A DNA stretch of 64,000 nucleotides from Alteracholeplasma palmae J233 (GTDB taxonomy: Bacteria; Bacillota_I; Bacilli_A; Acholeplasmatales; Acholeplasmataceae), in assembly GCF_000968055.1 (NCBI RefSeq), contig NC_022538.1, forward strand, positions 1,461,499-1,525,498. The letters run 5' to 3'. The first letter of the stretch is position 1, and every line of letters starts with the position of its first letter. Made by a program: the position numbers and the translations under genes. The notes beneath the pieces are model-generated. The model did not search any database. It worked only from the letters and a program-made list of their open reading frames with translations, and was not told where the DNA came from. Of this stretch, positions 10,419 to 18,613 are shown one piece after another.

Positions 10419-13244
10419 TTATTTACCTTTAATTGCGTCTATTGGTTTTTTCCTAGCGATACCAAAAACTGGGATTGCACTTGATAAGTAAGCAACACTC
10501 AATGAAATAATTAACATAATCCCTATTTGAATAACGCCAAAATCAAGAAAGTTAACAGATACCGCATTATAAATATTCGTATTGATATAAACCATCACTG
10601 CAGTGGTAAAAACAACTGCGATAAAGACTTCTATTAAGGCAATGATAGTAGCTTCTTTAATAAAAATGCCTTGGACATCTCTACTGCTTGCTCCAATTGC
10701 TCTTAGTATGCCTATTTCTTGCTTTTTATATGAAACACTCGTTGAAATAAAATTTAGCATTAATAATGATGCAAATAATGCAAATGCTACTCCTACCCAT
10801 AAAAATACTTCAGATAAAGTAACTATTATTTTATCAAAGAAAATAACCATTGCTAAAGAAGGATTTTCAACAGTTATTTTGTCAGAATCATCTGAAAAAT
10901 TTCTTTTTATTAATCCTTTTAATACATCATCACTAATTGCTTTATCCGATAGAGCAATCACCGCATCTGCTTCATAAGCATCTAAATTCTCTTTTATAAA
11001 TTCACGTGTAAGAGCCATTGGACTATTAGCATCTTCTGTAAACATAAAGCCTACCGGTTTTAAGGTAAATCTTTTTATTTCAATTTGATAAGGTCCTCTT
11101 AAAATGAATTCTTCTTCCTCTAACTTTATATCTGAAGACTCCAAATAGTTGGTTTTAACTAATTCCCAAAGTTCTCTTTGTTTTGAGAAATTTGTGTTTA
11201 TAGTTCTCAAAGCAAATGACACACGAAGATATTCTGTAATAGCAGTTTTTTTATCAGTAAACTTTTGGTTTAATTCTTTTGACATCTGTTCAAGCGTCAT
11301 ATCATCAAAAATTTGATTTACTGTATCTAAAAATTCTGGATCATCCTTAAATTCTTGATGGTATAAATTAGCAAGACTCACTTGTTTAATATACGAGTTT
11401 TTGTCACTTGGCAAAGTAGTGATTTTTTTTCCACCAGCTCCATAATACTCATACTTAACAGGATCCATAACTATAACATTATACTTATTATTTAGTCCTT
11501 GTTCTCGTAATTTTAGTCCTTTTTGCTTTATTTTTTCAATTTGATTTTTATTTACAATGAGTAAATTTCTCGGTGTATTTTGAACATAATTATTATAATT
11601 ATTTTTTTTTATTAATTCAAAAAAATCATCATCGATATTAGGTTTAAGTTTTTTTATATCGTCATATTTATCATCTTTAAGATGCGTATCTATCACACCT
11701 ACTATTAGATATTCTTCTTGATTGCCCATATCCATATAAAGTTTTAATTTTTCACCAATAATATCTTCTTCCGAATTTATTCTCACTTTAGTATCTTTAT
11801 TATAATATCCTTTTTTTAAAAAACCTTCATATATTAAATCTGTAATAACGACTTCTTCTGAATTTTCAGGCATATTTCCAACTAATGTCCATCCTAATTT
11901 CTCTACTTCTTCTTTTGTTAAATTAACCATTCCAGAAGTATTTGAAGAGTAATATAAATCTTGTCCGTATGTGTCTAGTCTGTCTTCGGGGCTTTCTGGA
12001 TAAAAATTTGCATGCTGGCGCCCTTGAAAGTATACATATTTAGTAATTAATTCACTATCCATATTTTTAATTTCTTCTAAAAGTATGTTATCTGCACCAA
12101 GTCCTATTTTAGGCTGATATATACTACTATATGTGTGTTTTAGAAATAATTCTTTTTGTTTATTTTTTAATGAATTTAAGGCTACTGTTTCTTTATTATA
12201 AAAGGATGCGGTTGTTGCCATACCTAAAAATGAAAAGGCTATTGCTGCTAAAAAAATAGAAAAGAAAAGTCTTATTTTTTTATGTTTAAGAGAGCTTAAT
12301 GCCATTTTCAATGATTTGCTAAAAGGTAATTTAGATTTAATTAGTTGATATGATTCGTGTTCTTCCTTATTAGTTACTTGTTTTGTTTGAGTAAACTTTG
12401 ACTGCTTTTCTTGTTTAGCTTTATTGATTTTAATTATTGGACTTTCACTTTTAATTTTATCTAAGTAATCATTAATAATATTCAAATCTTCTTTTGTTAA
12501 TTTATATCCTTTTTCAATTAAAATTTGATTGTCTTCTAATACTATTTTTTCAATAGAATAATCTGAGGTAATTGTTTTTGTTTCATCACTTACTATTCTT
12601 CCATCTTTAAATTCAATAATTCTATCACCATAAGTTCTAGCAAAATCAAGATCATGTGAAATAACAATAACCAATTTTTCTTTAGATAGTTTTTTTAATG
12701 TTTCAAAAACTTGTTTTCCTGTAGCACTATCAAGCGCACCTGTTGGTTCATCTGCCATAATAATTTCTGGTTCTTTAAATAATGCACGGGCAATCGCAAC
12801 CCTTTGTCTTTGACCTCCAGATAATTCATTTGGCTTTCTATTACCAAACCCTACTAAATCAACTTGTTCTAATATTCTACTAACAGACTCTGAAGTAGCT
12901 TTTTTTCCTTGAAGTTCTAAAGCTAGTCCGATATTTTGTGCAACTGTAAACTCTTCTAAAATATTATATTCTTGAAAAACAAAGCCAATCATTGTATTTC
13001 TATATGAATCAAAGTCTTTTTGACTAAAATTTTTAGTAGACTTTCCTTTGATTACTAAGTCACCTTCTGAATATTTATCCAAACCACCTATAATATTAAG
13101 TAATGTTGACTTTCCTGATCCTGATTTTCCAACTACAAAAACCATTCCTTTACCAGAAAATACTAAGTTAATACCATCTAACGCTTTTACATCTTCACCC
13201 TTTTTAGATTTATAAATTTTTGTAATATCTTTTAGTTCTAACAT
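10419..13244 (-). CDS. ABC transporter, fused ATPase and FtsX-type permease (MacB-like)
   Basis: 941 residues. Residues 1-225 are an ABC ATPase of the LolD/MacB type: GKSGSGKST (Walker A), LSGGQRQRVAIARAL (signature), IIMADEPTGALDS (Walker B). A linker of about 100 residues leads to the first membrane helix near residue 325, then about 400 residues of extracytoplasmic domain, then three helices forming the FtsX domain (QEIGILRAIGASSRDV motif). Relatives export peptides or move lipoproteins mechanically; no accessory periplasmic-type partner is adjacent. An upstream ATG in frame falls inside the SRP RNA; ATG 13244 with GGGAGG is the real start. Confidence 0.9.
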   Translation of the reverse strand: MLELKDITKIYKSKKGEDVKALDGINLVFSGKGMVFVVGKSGSGKSTLLNIIGGLDKYSEGDLVIKGKSTKNFSQKDFDSYRNTMIGFVFQEYNILEEFTVAQNIGLALELQGKKATSESVSRILEQVDLVGFGNRKPNELSGGQRQRVAIARALFKEPEIIMADEPTGALDSATGKQVFETLKKLSKEKLVIVISHDLDFARTYGDRIIEFKDGRIVSDETKTITSDYSIEKIVLEDNQILIEKGYKLTKEDLNIINDYLDKIKSESPIIKINKAKQEKQSKFTQTKQVTNKEEHESYQLIKSKLPFSKSLKMALSSLKHKKIRLFFSIFLAAIAFSFLGMATTASFYNKETVALNSLKNKQKELFLKHTYSSIYQPKIGLGADNILLEEIKNMDSELITKYVYFQGRQHANFYPESPEDRLDTYGQDLYYSSNTSGMVNLTKEEVEKLGWTLVGNMPENSEEVVITDLIYEGFLKKGYYNKDTKVRINSEEDIIGEKLKLYMDMGNQEEYLIVGVIDTHLKDDKYDDIKKLKPNIDDDFFELIKKNNYNNYVQNTPRNLLIVNKNQIEKIKQKGLKLREQGLNNKYNVIVMDPVKYEYYGAGGKKITTLPSDKNSYIKQVSLANLYHQEFKDDPEFLDTVNQIFDDMTLEQMSKELNQKFTDKKTAITEYLRVSFALRTINTNFSKQRELWELVKTNYLESSDIKLEEEEFILRGPYQIEIKRFTLKPVGFMFTEDANSPMALTREFIKENLDAYEADAVIALSDKAISDDVLKGLIKRNFSDDSDKITVENPSLAMVIFFDKIIVTLSEVFLWVGVAFALFASLLMLNFISTSVSYKKQEIGILRAIGASSRDVQGIFIKEATIIALIEVFIAVVFTTAVMVYINTNIYNAVSVNFLDFGVIQIGIMLIISLSVAYLSSAIPVFGIARKKPIDAIKGK

Positions 13245-13267
13245 ACTACATCCTCCCTTATTATTAA

Positions 13268-13381
13268 AAATACTCCCATCAAGCATCGCCATCCACATAG
13301 CAGAATGCTTATGGCTGCTTCAATCAAGACCTGACCAGTTTCACGTCTTACTATTGAATGACGATGCTTCATAGGAGTATT
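13268..13381 (-). ncRNA. ffs: Signal recognition particle RNA (4.5S/scRNA)
   Basis: About 114 nt on the minus strand. The ends pair: AATACTCC...GAAGCATCG with CGATGCTT...GGGAGTATT. The apical part holds the SRP signature CUGGUCAGGUC, then AAGCAGCCAUAAGC, which form the asymmetric and symmetric loops that bind Ffh. It starts at the tadA stop codon. tadA-SRP RNA is also the Bacillus order, where dnaX follows; here dnaX lies 49 kb away. Confidence 0.93.
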
Positions 13382-13838
13382 ATTTCTTATTTTCCCTTAA
13401 TTCTCTAAAAAATCTTTTTAATAATTCAGTTGATTCTTCTGCTAAAATACCACTTTCATATTCTATTTTATGATTGTACGGTAACTCTTGCAAGTTTATT
13501 ATACTATCAATAGAGCCTGATTTCAAGTCTTTACTGCCATAATAGAGTGCTTTTACTCTTGATTGAATTAATGCTCCAGCACACATTAGGCAAGGCTCTA
13601 ATGTGACATAAATAGAAACTTCACTTAATCTCCAACTTTGAACCTTCTTTGAAGCCTTTTCCATTACAATAAATTCTGCATGTCCACTAAATTTTTGTTT
13701 AGTTTCTCTATTATTATGTGCTCTAGCAATAATTTTTCCATCTAATACCGCAACAGCTCCAACAGGAACTTCCATTTTTTTATATGCTTTTTTGGCTTCT
13801 TTTAAAGCTTCTAGCATAAATTTTTCATGAATGTTCAT
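13380..13838 (-). CDS. tadA: tRNA adenosine(34) deaminase TadA
   Basis: 152 residues. Zinc enzyme that converts A34 of tRNA-Arg(ACG) to inosine. HAEFIVMEKA supplies the zinc histidine and catalytic glutamate, and TLEPCLMCAGAL the two zinc cysteines. It overlaps tdk by 4 nt (ATGA), and its stop codon is also the first part of the SRP RNA gene. Confidence 0.95.
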   Translation of the reverse strand: MNIHEKFMLEALKEAKKAYKKMEVPVGAVAVLDGKIIARAHNNRETKQKFSGHAEFIVMEKASKKVQSWRLSEVSIYVTLEPCLMCAGALIQSRVKALYYGSKDLKSGSIDSIINLQELPYNHKIEYESGILAEESTELLKRFFRELRENKK

Positions 13839-14413
13839 TTTTCTATCTCATGAAAATGTCTTGATCTAGGTTCGTATTGTTCTTTAGCTCCTACAATAAT
13901 GATTGGATCTGTTTTTTTGGCAGGTTTTCCATTAATTAATCTTTGGGTTCTTGTCGCTGGTTCTCCACTTACAACGCAGATTGCTGTAAGTTTTGTGACA
14001 AATTCTGCAATCGCTAATAATTGCGGCATGGGTCCAAATGGCTTACCTTTGAAGTCTCTATCTAAACCACCAATAATGACTCTTATGCCTCTATCAGCTA
14101 ATTCATCTGCTAAATCTATGACACCATCATCTAAAAACTGAGCTTCATCAATTACAACAGCGTGTGTATCTTCTTTAATATGTTTTAAAATATCTTGACT
14201 ATTATCAATTAGAATAGCTTGAGCTGATAACAGATTATGAGAAGTAATCTCTTCTTTATTAGAATATCTATTATCTATTTTAGGCTTGAATACTAATACG
14301 TTTTGCTTAGCATATTGTAATCTTTTTACTCTTCGTATCAGTTCTTCTGTTTTACCTGCGAACATAGGTCCACATACTACTTCTATAAATCCTTTATTAT
14401 AAGTATGGTACAT
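13835..14413 (-). CDS. tdk: Thymidine kinase, type II, lacking the zinc site
   Basis: 192 residues. Phosphorylates thymidine for the salvage route. GPMFAGKTEELIRR is the P-loop, VIDEAQFLDDG the Walker B with catalytic Glu, and FGPMPQLLAIAEFVTKL plus YEPRSRHFH the lasso region. Type II enzymes normally bind zinc with CxxC and Cx2C/H pairs. Here the first pair reads CVVS and the second SRHF, so three of four ligands are gone. GGGAGG lies 6 nt before ATG 14413; an ATG two codons earlier abuts it. Confidence 0.93.
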   Translation of the reverse strand: MYHTYNKGFIEVVCGPMFAGKTEELIRRVKRLQYAKQNVLVFKPKIDNRYSNKEEITSHNLLSAQAILIDNSQDILKHIKEDTHAVVIDEAQFLDDGVIDLADELADRGIRVIIGGLDRDFKGKPFGPMPQLLAIAEFVTKLTAICVVSGEPATRTQRLINGKPAKKTDPIIIVGAKEQYEPRSRHFHEIEK

Positions 14414-14444
14414 AAACATCCTCCCAATTAATATTACTTAACCT

Positions 14445-14450
14445 ATTATA
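14445..14450 (-). promoter_or_regulatory. Extended -10 promoter for tdk-tadA-SRP RNA
   Basis: Minus strand TGATATAAT, about 30 nt upstream of the tdk ATG; weak -35. Confidence 0.55.
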
Positions 14451-14500
14451 TCATGTATTATTATCTTAATAATGACTTATTTTTTATATTTTGTTTAAAT

Positions 14501-14529
14501 AAAAAACGCGAAGCTAATCGCGTTTTATT
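14501..14529 (-). terminator. Terminator after rpmE
   Basis: Minus strand: AAAACGCG-attagctt-CGCGTTTT followed by a U-run; five bases from the rpmE stop. Confidence 0.85.
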
Positions 14530-14533
14530 ATTT

Positions 14534-14749
14534 TTATTTTTTGTTTTTATCGATACCGTAACGTTTGTTGAATTTGTCTACACGACCAGCAGCAACCGTG
14601 AAGTTTTGTGATCCTGTATAGAATGGGTGACAATGTCCACAAGTATCAATTCTTATTGATTTTGCAGTTGTTCCCACTTCATGTTCAGTTCCACATGTAG
14701 CACATGCAACTGTAACAACGTGGTATTCTGGATGAATTCCTTTTTTCAT
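14534..14749 (-). CDS. rpmE: 50S ribosomal protein bL31 (zinc-binding C+ form)
   Basis: 71 residues. MKKGIHPEYH is the standard L31 start. CATC near residue 16 and CGHCHPFYTG around residue 36 give the CxxC pairs of the zinc form. ATG 14749 is chosen: AAGGAG lies 8 nt upstream, while two earlier in-frame ATGs are too close to or above it. Monocistronic, with its own promoter and terminator. Confidence 0.96.
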   Translation of the reverse strand: MKKGIHPEYHVVTVACATCGTEHEVGTTAKSIRIDTCGHCHPFYTGSQNFTVAAGRVDKFNKRYGIDKNKK

Positions 14750-14803
14750 TTTCATTTCTCCTTCCGCCATAACATATAGTCATAGTAAGTTTAACCAATT
14801 GAT

Positions 14804-14832
14804 ATTATATCATTAGTTATTTATTTAAGCAA
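14804..14832 (-). promoter_or_regulatory. rpmE promoter
   Basis: Minus strand TTGCTT (14827-14832), 17 nt, TATAAT (14804-14809) with a preceding TGA (extended -10). Confidence 0.65.
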
Positions 14833-14837
14833 TAGTT

Positions 14838-15599
14838 TTATTTTATGCTTGCCACTGCTATATATCCTAATTCTTTTTTGTATTTTTTAAACGTTTTAAA
14901 CATTGTAAAAAATTGAGTTTTATTTTCCTTTTTCAATGCTCTTTTGATAATTCTAAATGTATTTATAAAACCTTCATCTTTAATCATACCAGTTGGTTTC
15001 ATAAGTGACATCGGCCCATTAATTTCTGTTACTTTATCAAAATTTTGTTTTTCAAAAGTCTCAGTCCATTTACTTACTGTAAGTGGCTCAACATGCACAT
15101 TGATTGCTCTTGAAAGGTTTGCTTTAATTTCTTTATTAAAGGTTTCATCATCTTTTGTTAAACAAACGTCATGTGTTAAAAGCATGCCACCTTTTTTTAA
15201 GACTCTATAATATTCGCTAATCGCTTTTTCTTTGTTTTTATCATTTTGCATAGTAAGCATTGCTTCATTAATCACAACATCAAAGCTTTCATCTTCAAAT
15301 GGAAGATTAAGAGCATCTGCATAAACAAAATTAATTTTATGAGATACTTTCTTTTTTTTAGCATTTGCTTTAGCTATTTCTAAAGCATTTTTATCTATAT
15401 CACAACTTGTAAGATTTAGATTATACTTTTTAGTCATTTCAATTGACGTCGTTCCCATATTACAAGCAACTTCTAAAACTTTTAAACTAGAGTTAAGCTT
15501 AGCCTCTTTTAAAAGCCATTGGGTAGCTTTTATTCCACCAGGTCTTAGTCTTTTCTTTCCTAGTGTAGCTAAGAATGTATGTCCTGCTAATTTTGCCAT
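14838..15599 (-). CDS. Class I SAM-dependent methyltransferase
   Basis: 253 residues. SAM-binding motif I is VLEVACNMGTTSIEM near residue 41, motif II LTSCDIDKNALEIA, motif III DALNLPFEDESFDVV, then the GGMLLTHD post-motif: Methyltransf_11/25 type. Substrate unknown. Last gene of the long glyA-rnf run, 3 nt after the cupin gene, so it is probably co-transcribed with it. Motif I lacks the usual GxGxG pattern, as in many family members. Confidence 0.8.
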   Translation of the reverse strand: MAKLAGHTFLATLGKKRLRPGGIKATQWLLKEAKLNSSLKVLEVACNMGTTSIEMTKKYNLNLTSCDIDKNALEIAKANAKKKKVSHKINFVYADALNLPFEDESFDVVINEAMLTMQNDKNKEKAISEYYRVLKKGGMLLTHDVCLTKDDETFNKEIKANLSRAINVHVEPLTVSKWTETFEKQNFDKVTEINGPMSLMKPTGMIKDEGFINTFRIIKRALKKENKTQFFTMFKTFKKYKKELGYIAVASIK

Positions 15600-15602
15600 T
15601 AC

Positions 15603-15935
15603 TTATTTTTCCGGAAAGATAACAGTTAATAACATTTTAAACTGTTCTTTTGCAAATAAGGCATGTGCCACATTAGCTGGCATAATGATAGATTGGTTTT
15701 CTGTTAATTCAAATATTTCATCACCAATTTCAATCACTGCACTTCCTTCAAGAATAGTTACTAAGGCATCTCCAGGAGATTTATGTTTAGTTAATCCTTC
15801 GTTTTTATCAAATGCAAAAGCAGTTAAGCTTACATTTTTATTTTGTGACAAGGTTTTACTTACAACTTGTCCTTTTTGATATACCACTTCATCTTTGAAG
15901 CTAAAAACTGTTGCGTGTTCTATATTTTTAATCAT
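15603..15935 (-). CDS. Small cupin-domain protein
   Basis: 110 residues, a single cupin beta-barrel. Motif 1 region is GLTKHKSPGDALVTILEG, with a histidine but not the complete set of metal ligands; motif 2 region is IIMPANVAHALFA. Similar small cupins bind metals or small ligands; no reaction can be assigned. Its start overlaps the end of the Gx-type transporter gene by 8 nt. Confidence 0.8.
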   Translation of the reverse strand: MIKNIEHATVFSFKDEVVYQKGQVVSKTLSQNKNVSLTAFAFDKNEGLTKHKSPGDALVTILEGSAVIEIGDEIFELTENQSIIMPANVAHALFAKEQFKMLLTVIFPEK

Positions 15936-16470
15936 TTGTTTCTTCCTCTTTTTCTTCTACAATTTTTTTACTTTTTTGTAAACTTTGGATAAACCCAGTT
16001 TTAAGTAATTTTAACGAGATAATTCCAGTAAGAATACCTGCTGGAATACTTGTTAATAACATCACTGGTAAATATAAATAAAGTATAGTGGTCGCAAGTA
16101 TTTGTGTGCCTATAAGTATTTGTCCAATTGCATGAAAAATAGAACCCATAACACTTACAGTAATCATATTAAACTTAAGTTTTTTTATCACTTGCATCAC
16201 TATAACAGATAAGATACCTCCAGCTAACCCCATCATAAAGGTAATAGAAAAGGATCTTGATAATAAAGCAACCAATACTACTCTAAAAATAGTAATGATA
16301 AAAGCCTCTTTAAAACCATACATATAAAAGACAAGTAGCGTAATGATATTTGCAAACCCTATCTTTGCAGAAGGTACGGGTATAATCGGATAAAACCCTT
16401 CTAAAATACTTAAAATAATTGAGATAGCAAGCAGATTAGAAAGAATGACCATTTTTTTTAAATCTTTCAT
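15928..16470 (-). CDS. Gx transporter family membrane protein (heptaprenyl diphosphate synthase component I-like)
   Basis: 180 residues, about five membrane helices, matching the Hpre_diP_synt_I/Gx transporter family (PIIPVPSAKIGFANIITLL is the recognisable signature). Despite the old family name the protein looks like an ECF S-component-type membrane protein rather than a prenyl synthase. Members often sit beside NusG_II and ApbE or FMN-binding proteins, including in the Listeria extracellular electron transfer locus as I recall. The ligand is unknown. Overlaps its upstream neighbour by 4 nt. Confidence 0.8.
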   Translation of the reverse strand: MKDLKKMVILSNLLAISIILSILEGFYPIIPVPSAKIGFANIITLLVFYMYGFKEAFIITIFRVVLVALLSRSFSITFMMGLAGGILSVIVMQVIKKLKFNMITVSVMGSIFHAIGQILIGTQILATTILYLYLPVMLLTSIPAGILTGIISLKLLKTGFIQSLQKSKKIVEEKEEETND

Positions 16471-16913
16471 ACTGCACCATCCACTAATGAATCTTCAAAA
16501 ATAATACTGATACTATTAGGAGCTGATATAAGCGGTAGTCCATTACCATCATACCAACCTCTATTAACAGCTATTTGATAAGGTGACTCATCTTTCTTTA
16601 TTCTAATCCTTTTTAAATTAAAATCAACATCTATATAGACTAATGTTTTTTTATTATCTACTTTATAATCGCCTAGGACAATTATTTGCTTTATATTAGG
16701 TTCATCTGTATCACTAATCACTGGATAACCTTCTTCAACATTTGTTATATTAATTTTATTGGTATTAAAATCGATTGTTGAAAGTATTTTATTTCTATAA
16801 TAAACAATTGCTTGTGATCCTTCTTTTTTAGTAGGTATAGTCACTAAATAAATAACTAACGCAATGACTAACACTATGCTAATGACTACAATATCTTTTA
16901 AATATTTTTTCAT
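16467..16913 (-). CDS. NusG domain II-type extracytoplasmic protein
   Basis: 148 residues. One N-terminal membrane anchor (IVVISIVLVIALVIYLVTI), then a small beta-rich domain ending GWYDGNGLPLISAPNSISI. This resembles the NusG_II (DUF1312) proteins commonly paired with the Gx-type membrane protein that follows. It is not a transcription factor. Probably exposed outside the membrane; it may help flavin delivery or electron transfer, but that is inference from neighbourhood. Confidence 0.75.
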   Translation of the reverse strand: MKKYLKDIVVISIVLVIALVIYLVTIPTKKEGSQAIVYYRNKILSTIDFNTNKINITNVEEGYPVISDTDEPNIKQIIVLGDYKVDNKKTLVYIDVDFNLKRIRIKKDESPYQIAVNRGWYDGNGLPLISAPNSISIIFEDSLVDGAV

Positions 16914-16914
16914 C

Positions 16915-18036
16915 TTATTCTGACCATTTAAATTGATATTTGTCAGTGTTTATGTGAAGTGTTGCTGCCCTTTCATTATTTTCATAATATATGACTTCAT
17001 ACTGGTTTTCTTTAATGAATTTATCCAATACTTCTTTTGGCATATTAAACATAGCAGTTGTTAATGCATCTGCTTTTGCTACATCTTTTGAAATCAAAGT
17101 CACTGTATGATAGTAATTAAGTGGCATTTTTTCTTTTGGAGAAACTATGTGATGATATATTTGTTTTTCATCACCTTTAATAAATTCAACAAATTGTTCA
17201 TGGTTTCCACTGGTTGTAATACCGTTATTCTCTAGTTCAACTGTTCCGTAGTATTCTTTTGTTTTTAAAGGATCTACAAGTCCAATTAAATACTTCTTAC
17301 TAGTTTTTTTATAATTACTACCCATAATCATTGAACTTGAACCTGCACTAATTAGATAACTGGTAACTTTTTGTTCTTCTAAATATTTTCTAACAAGTTC
17401 TAAGGCATAACCTTTAGCGAGTGCACCTAAATCAATTTTAGCGCCTTTTTTAATAGTTAAAAAATATTTACCCTCTGCTTCTTTTATGATTATTGGTCTA
17501 TTTACTTCTTCTATTTTTTCTATTTCACTTTTTATTTTATTAATTTTATCATTAATTTCTTCTTGTGTTAAATCATTTTTTTCTCTAATCACACTTTTCC
17601 ATTTATCAATAATATTTCCAAGTGAAATAGAAAAATATTGCACGCCATCAATTACTGTTTCTTGTTCCATTAATAAGCCAAAATAAACTAACTCATATAA
17701 TTCTTTTTGAACTTCAAAAGTCTCTTCTAAATTATCTGAACTTGCTATTTTGCTATTTATTTTATAAACGTTATTTTCTGATGTTAATTGATATAACGAA
17801 TTAGAATCTAACTTGATTTTATCTGTTTCATTATCTGCTAAAACATGATAAAAATCAAATGTGTCTTCAATAAACTTATAATGTTTTTCATATGCTTCTT
17901 TAATTTCTAAATCTATAGTCACTGAAACTGCAGTGCCCATAGTTGAAAAAGTTCCTCTAAATCTTTCTACTTTTTGACAAGATGACAATATAAAAGAAAG
18001 TAAGATGAGTATAATAAGATTGATTTTTTTTGTCAT
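16915..18036 (-). CDS. apbE: FAD:protein FMN transferase ApbE (lipoprotein)
   Basis: 373 residues. Signal peptide with lipobox LSSC near residue 20, so it is anchored outside the membrane. Attaches FMN from FAD to Thr in Dxx(s/t)gAT motifs. Family motifs: DLGALAKGYA near residue 213, ISAGSSSMIMG, a TTSGN segment, HHIVSPKEK and ADALTTAMF. ATG 18036 is chosen; an ATG 14 codons earlier lies inside rnfA. Substrates are likely RnfD and the two RnfG proteins in the same operon. It occupies the place where rnfB is usual. Confidence 0.93.
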   Translation of the reverse strand: MTKKINLIILILLSFILSSCQKVERFRGTFSTMGTAVSVTIDLEIKEAYEKHYKFIEDTFDFYHVLADNETDKIKLDSNSLYQLTSENNVYKINSKIASSDNLEETFEVQKELYELVYFGLLMEQETVIDGVQYFSISLGNIIDKWKSVIREKNDLTQEEINDKINKIKSEIEKIEEVNRPIIIKEAEGKYFLTIKKGAKIDLGALAKGYALELVRKYLEEQKVTSYLISAGSSSMIMGSNYKKTSKKYLIGLVDPLKTKEYYGTVELENNGITTSGNHEQFVEFIKGDEKQIYHHIVSPKEKMPLNYYHTVTLISKDVAKADALTTAMFNMPKEVLDKFIKENQYEVIYYENNERAATLHINTDKYQFKWSE

Positions 18037-18046
18037 CACACACCCC

Positions 18047-18613
18047 TTAAAATATTCCTGCAAGACCTCTAAAGGCAACTGCCATTACACCTAATATAAT
18101 TAAAAGCATTGGTAATCCCTTAATCACTAAACTATCTGGAGCTGTTTTTAGTCTTACTTGAATTGTTGTTAATAATACCATCACACCCATATAACCTAAA
18201 AGTGAGCCCAACACAACTGCTAGTGCACTTAAAAATGAGTTTTCTTGATATGACATCAAGGTAATAAATATCACTGCTGAGTTTAATATCATATTAGATA
18301 TTAACTCCTTATACTGATCCTTATTCTTTTTATTAAGTAAGTACGTAATTAATGCATGTAGCCCTACCATTAACAATACTACTAATAAGTAATTAAAGTA
18401 TCCTAAGTCAAAAGGTTTTAAACCATATTGATAAATAGGATATGAAACTAGAAAAATAACTAATGTGAATAATGAAACACATCCACTATACTTTAAAACT
18501 GGAACAATCCTTGTTTCATCCTTTAAACTGTCTTCTGTCAAAGCTGTTTTAGTTAAAACAACATTTTGATAGAATAAGGCACTCAAAATCGTCGCAATAA
18601 ATGTAAAAATCAT
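18047..18613 (-). CDS. rnfA: RnfA-like membrane subunit without 2Fe-2S cysteines
   Basis: 188 residues, six predicted membrane helices. It aligns along its length with RnfA (VNNFVL region as YQNVVLTK; C-terminal IQVRLKTAP and LGVMAVAFRGLAG). In E. coli RsxA the cluster ligands are the Cys of GLCPFMG and of TTNCAVLG; here the matching places read KTALTED and LNSAVIF, so neither Cys remains. The one Cys present (YSGCVS) is elsewhere. Overlaps rnfE by 4 nt. Confidence 0.85.
   Translation of the reverse strand: MIFTFIATILSALFYQNVVLTKTALTEDSLKDETRIVPVLKYSGCVSLFTLVIFLVSYPIYQYGLKPFDLGYFNYLLVVLLMVGLHALITYLLNKKNKDQYKELISNMILNSAVIFITLMSYQENSFLSALAVVLGSLLGYMGVMVLLTTIQVRLKTAPDSLVIKGLPMLLIILGVMAVAFRGLAGIF

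Noticed and set aside
13245-13298. N-terminal extension of the ABC transporter
   Set aside because: The extra 18 codons lie in the SRP RNA gene and skip the GGGAGG site in front of ATG 13244.
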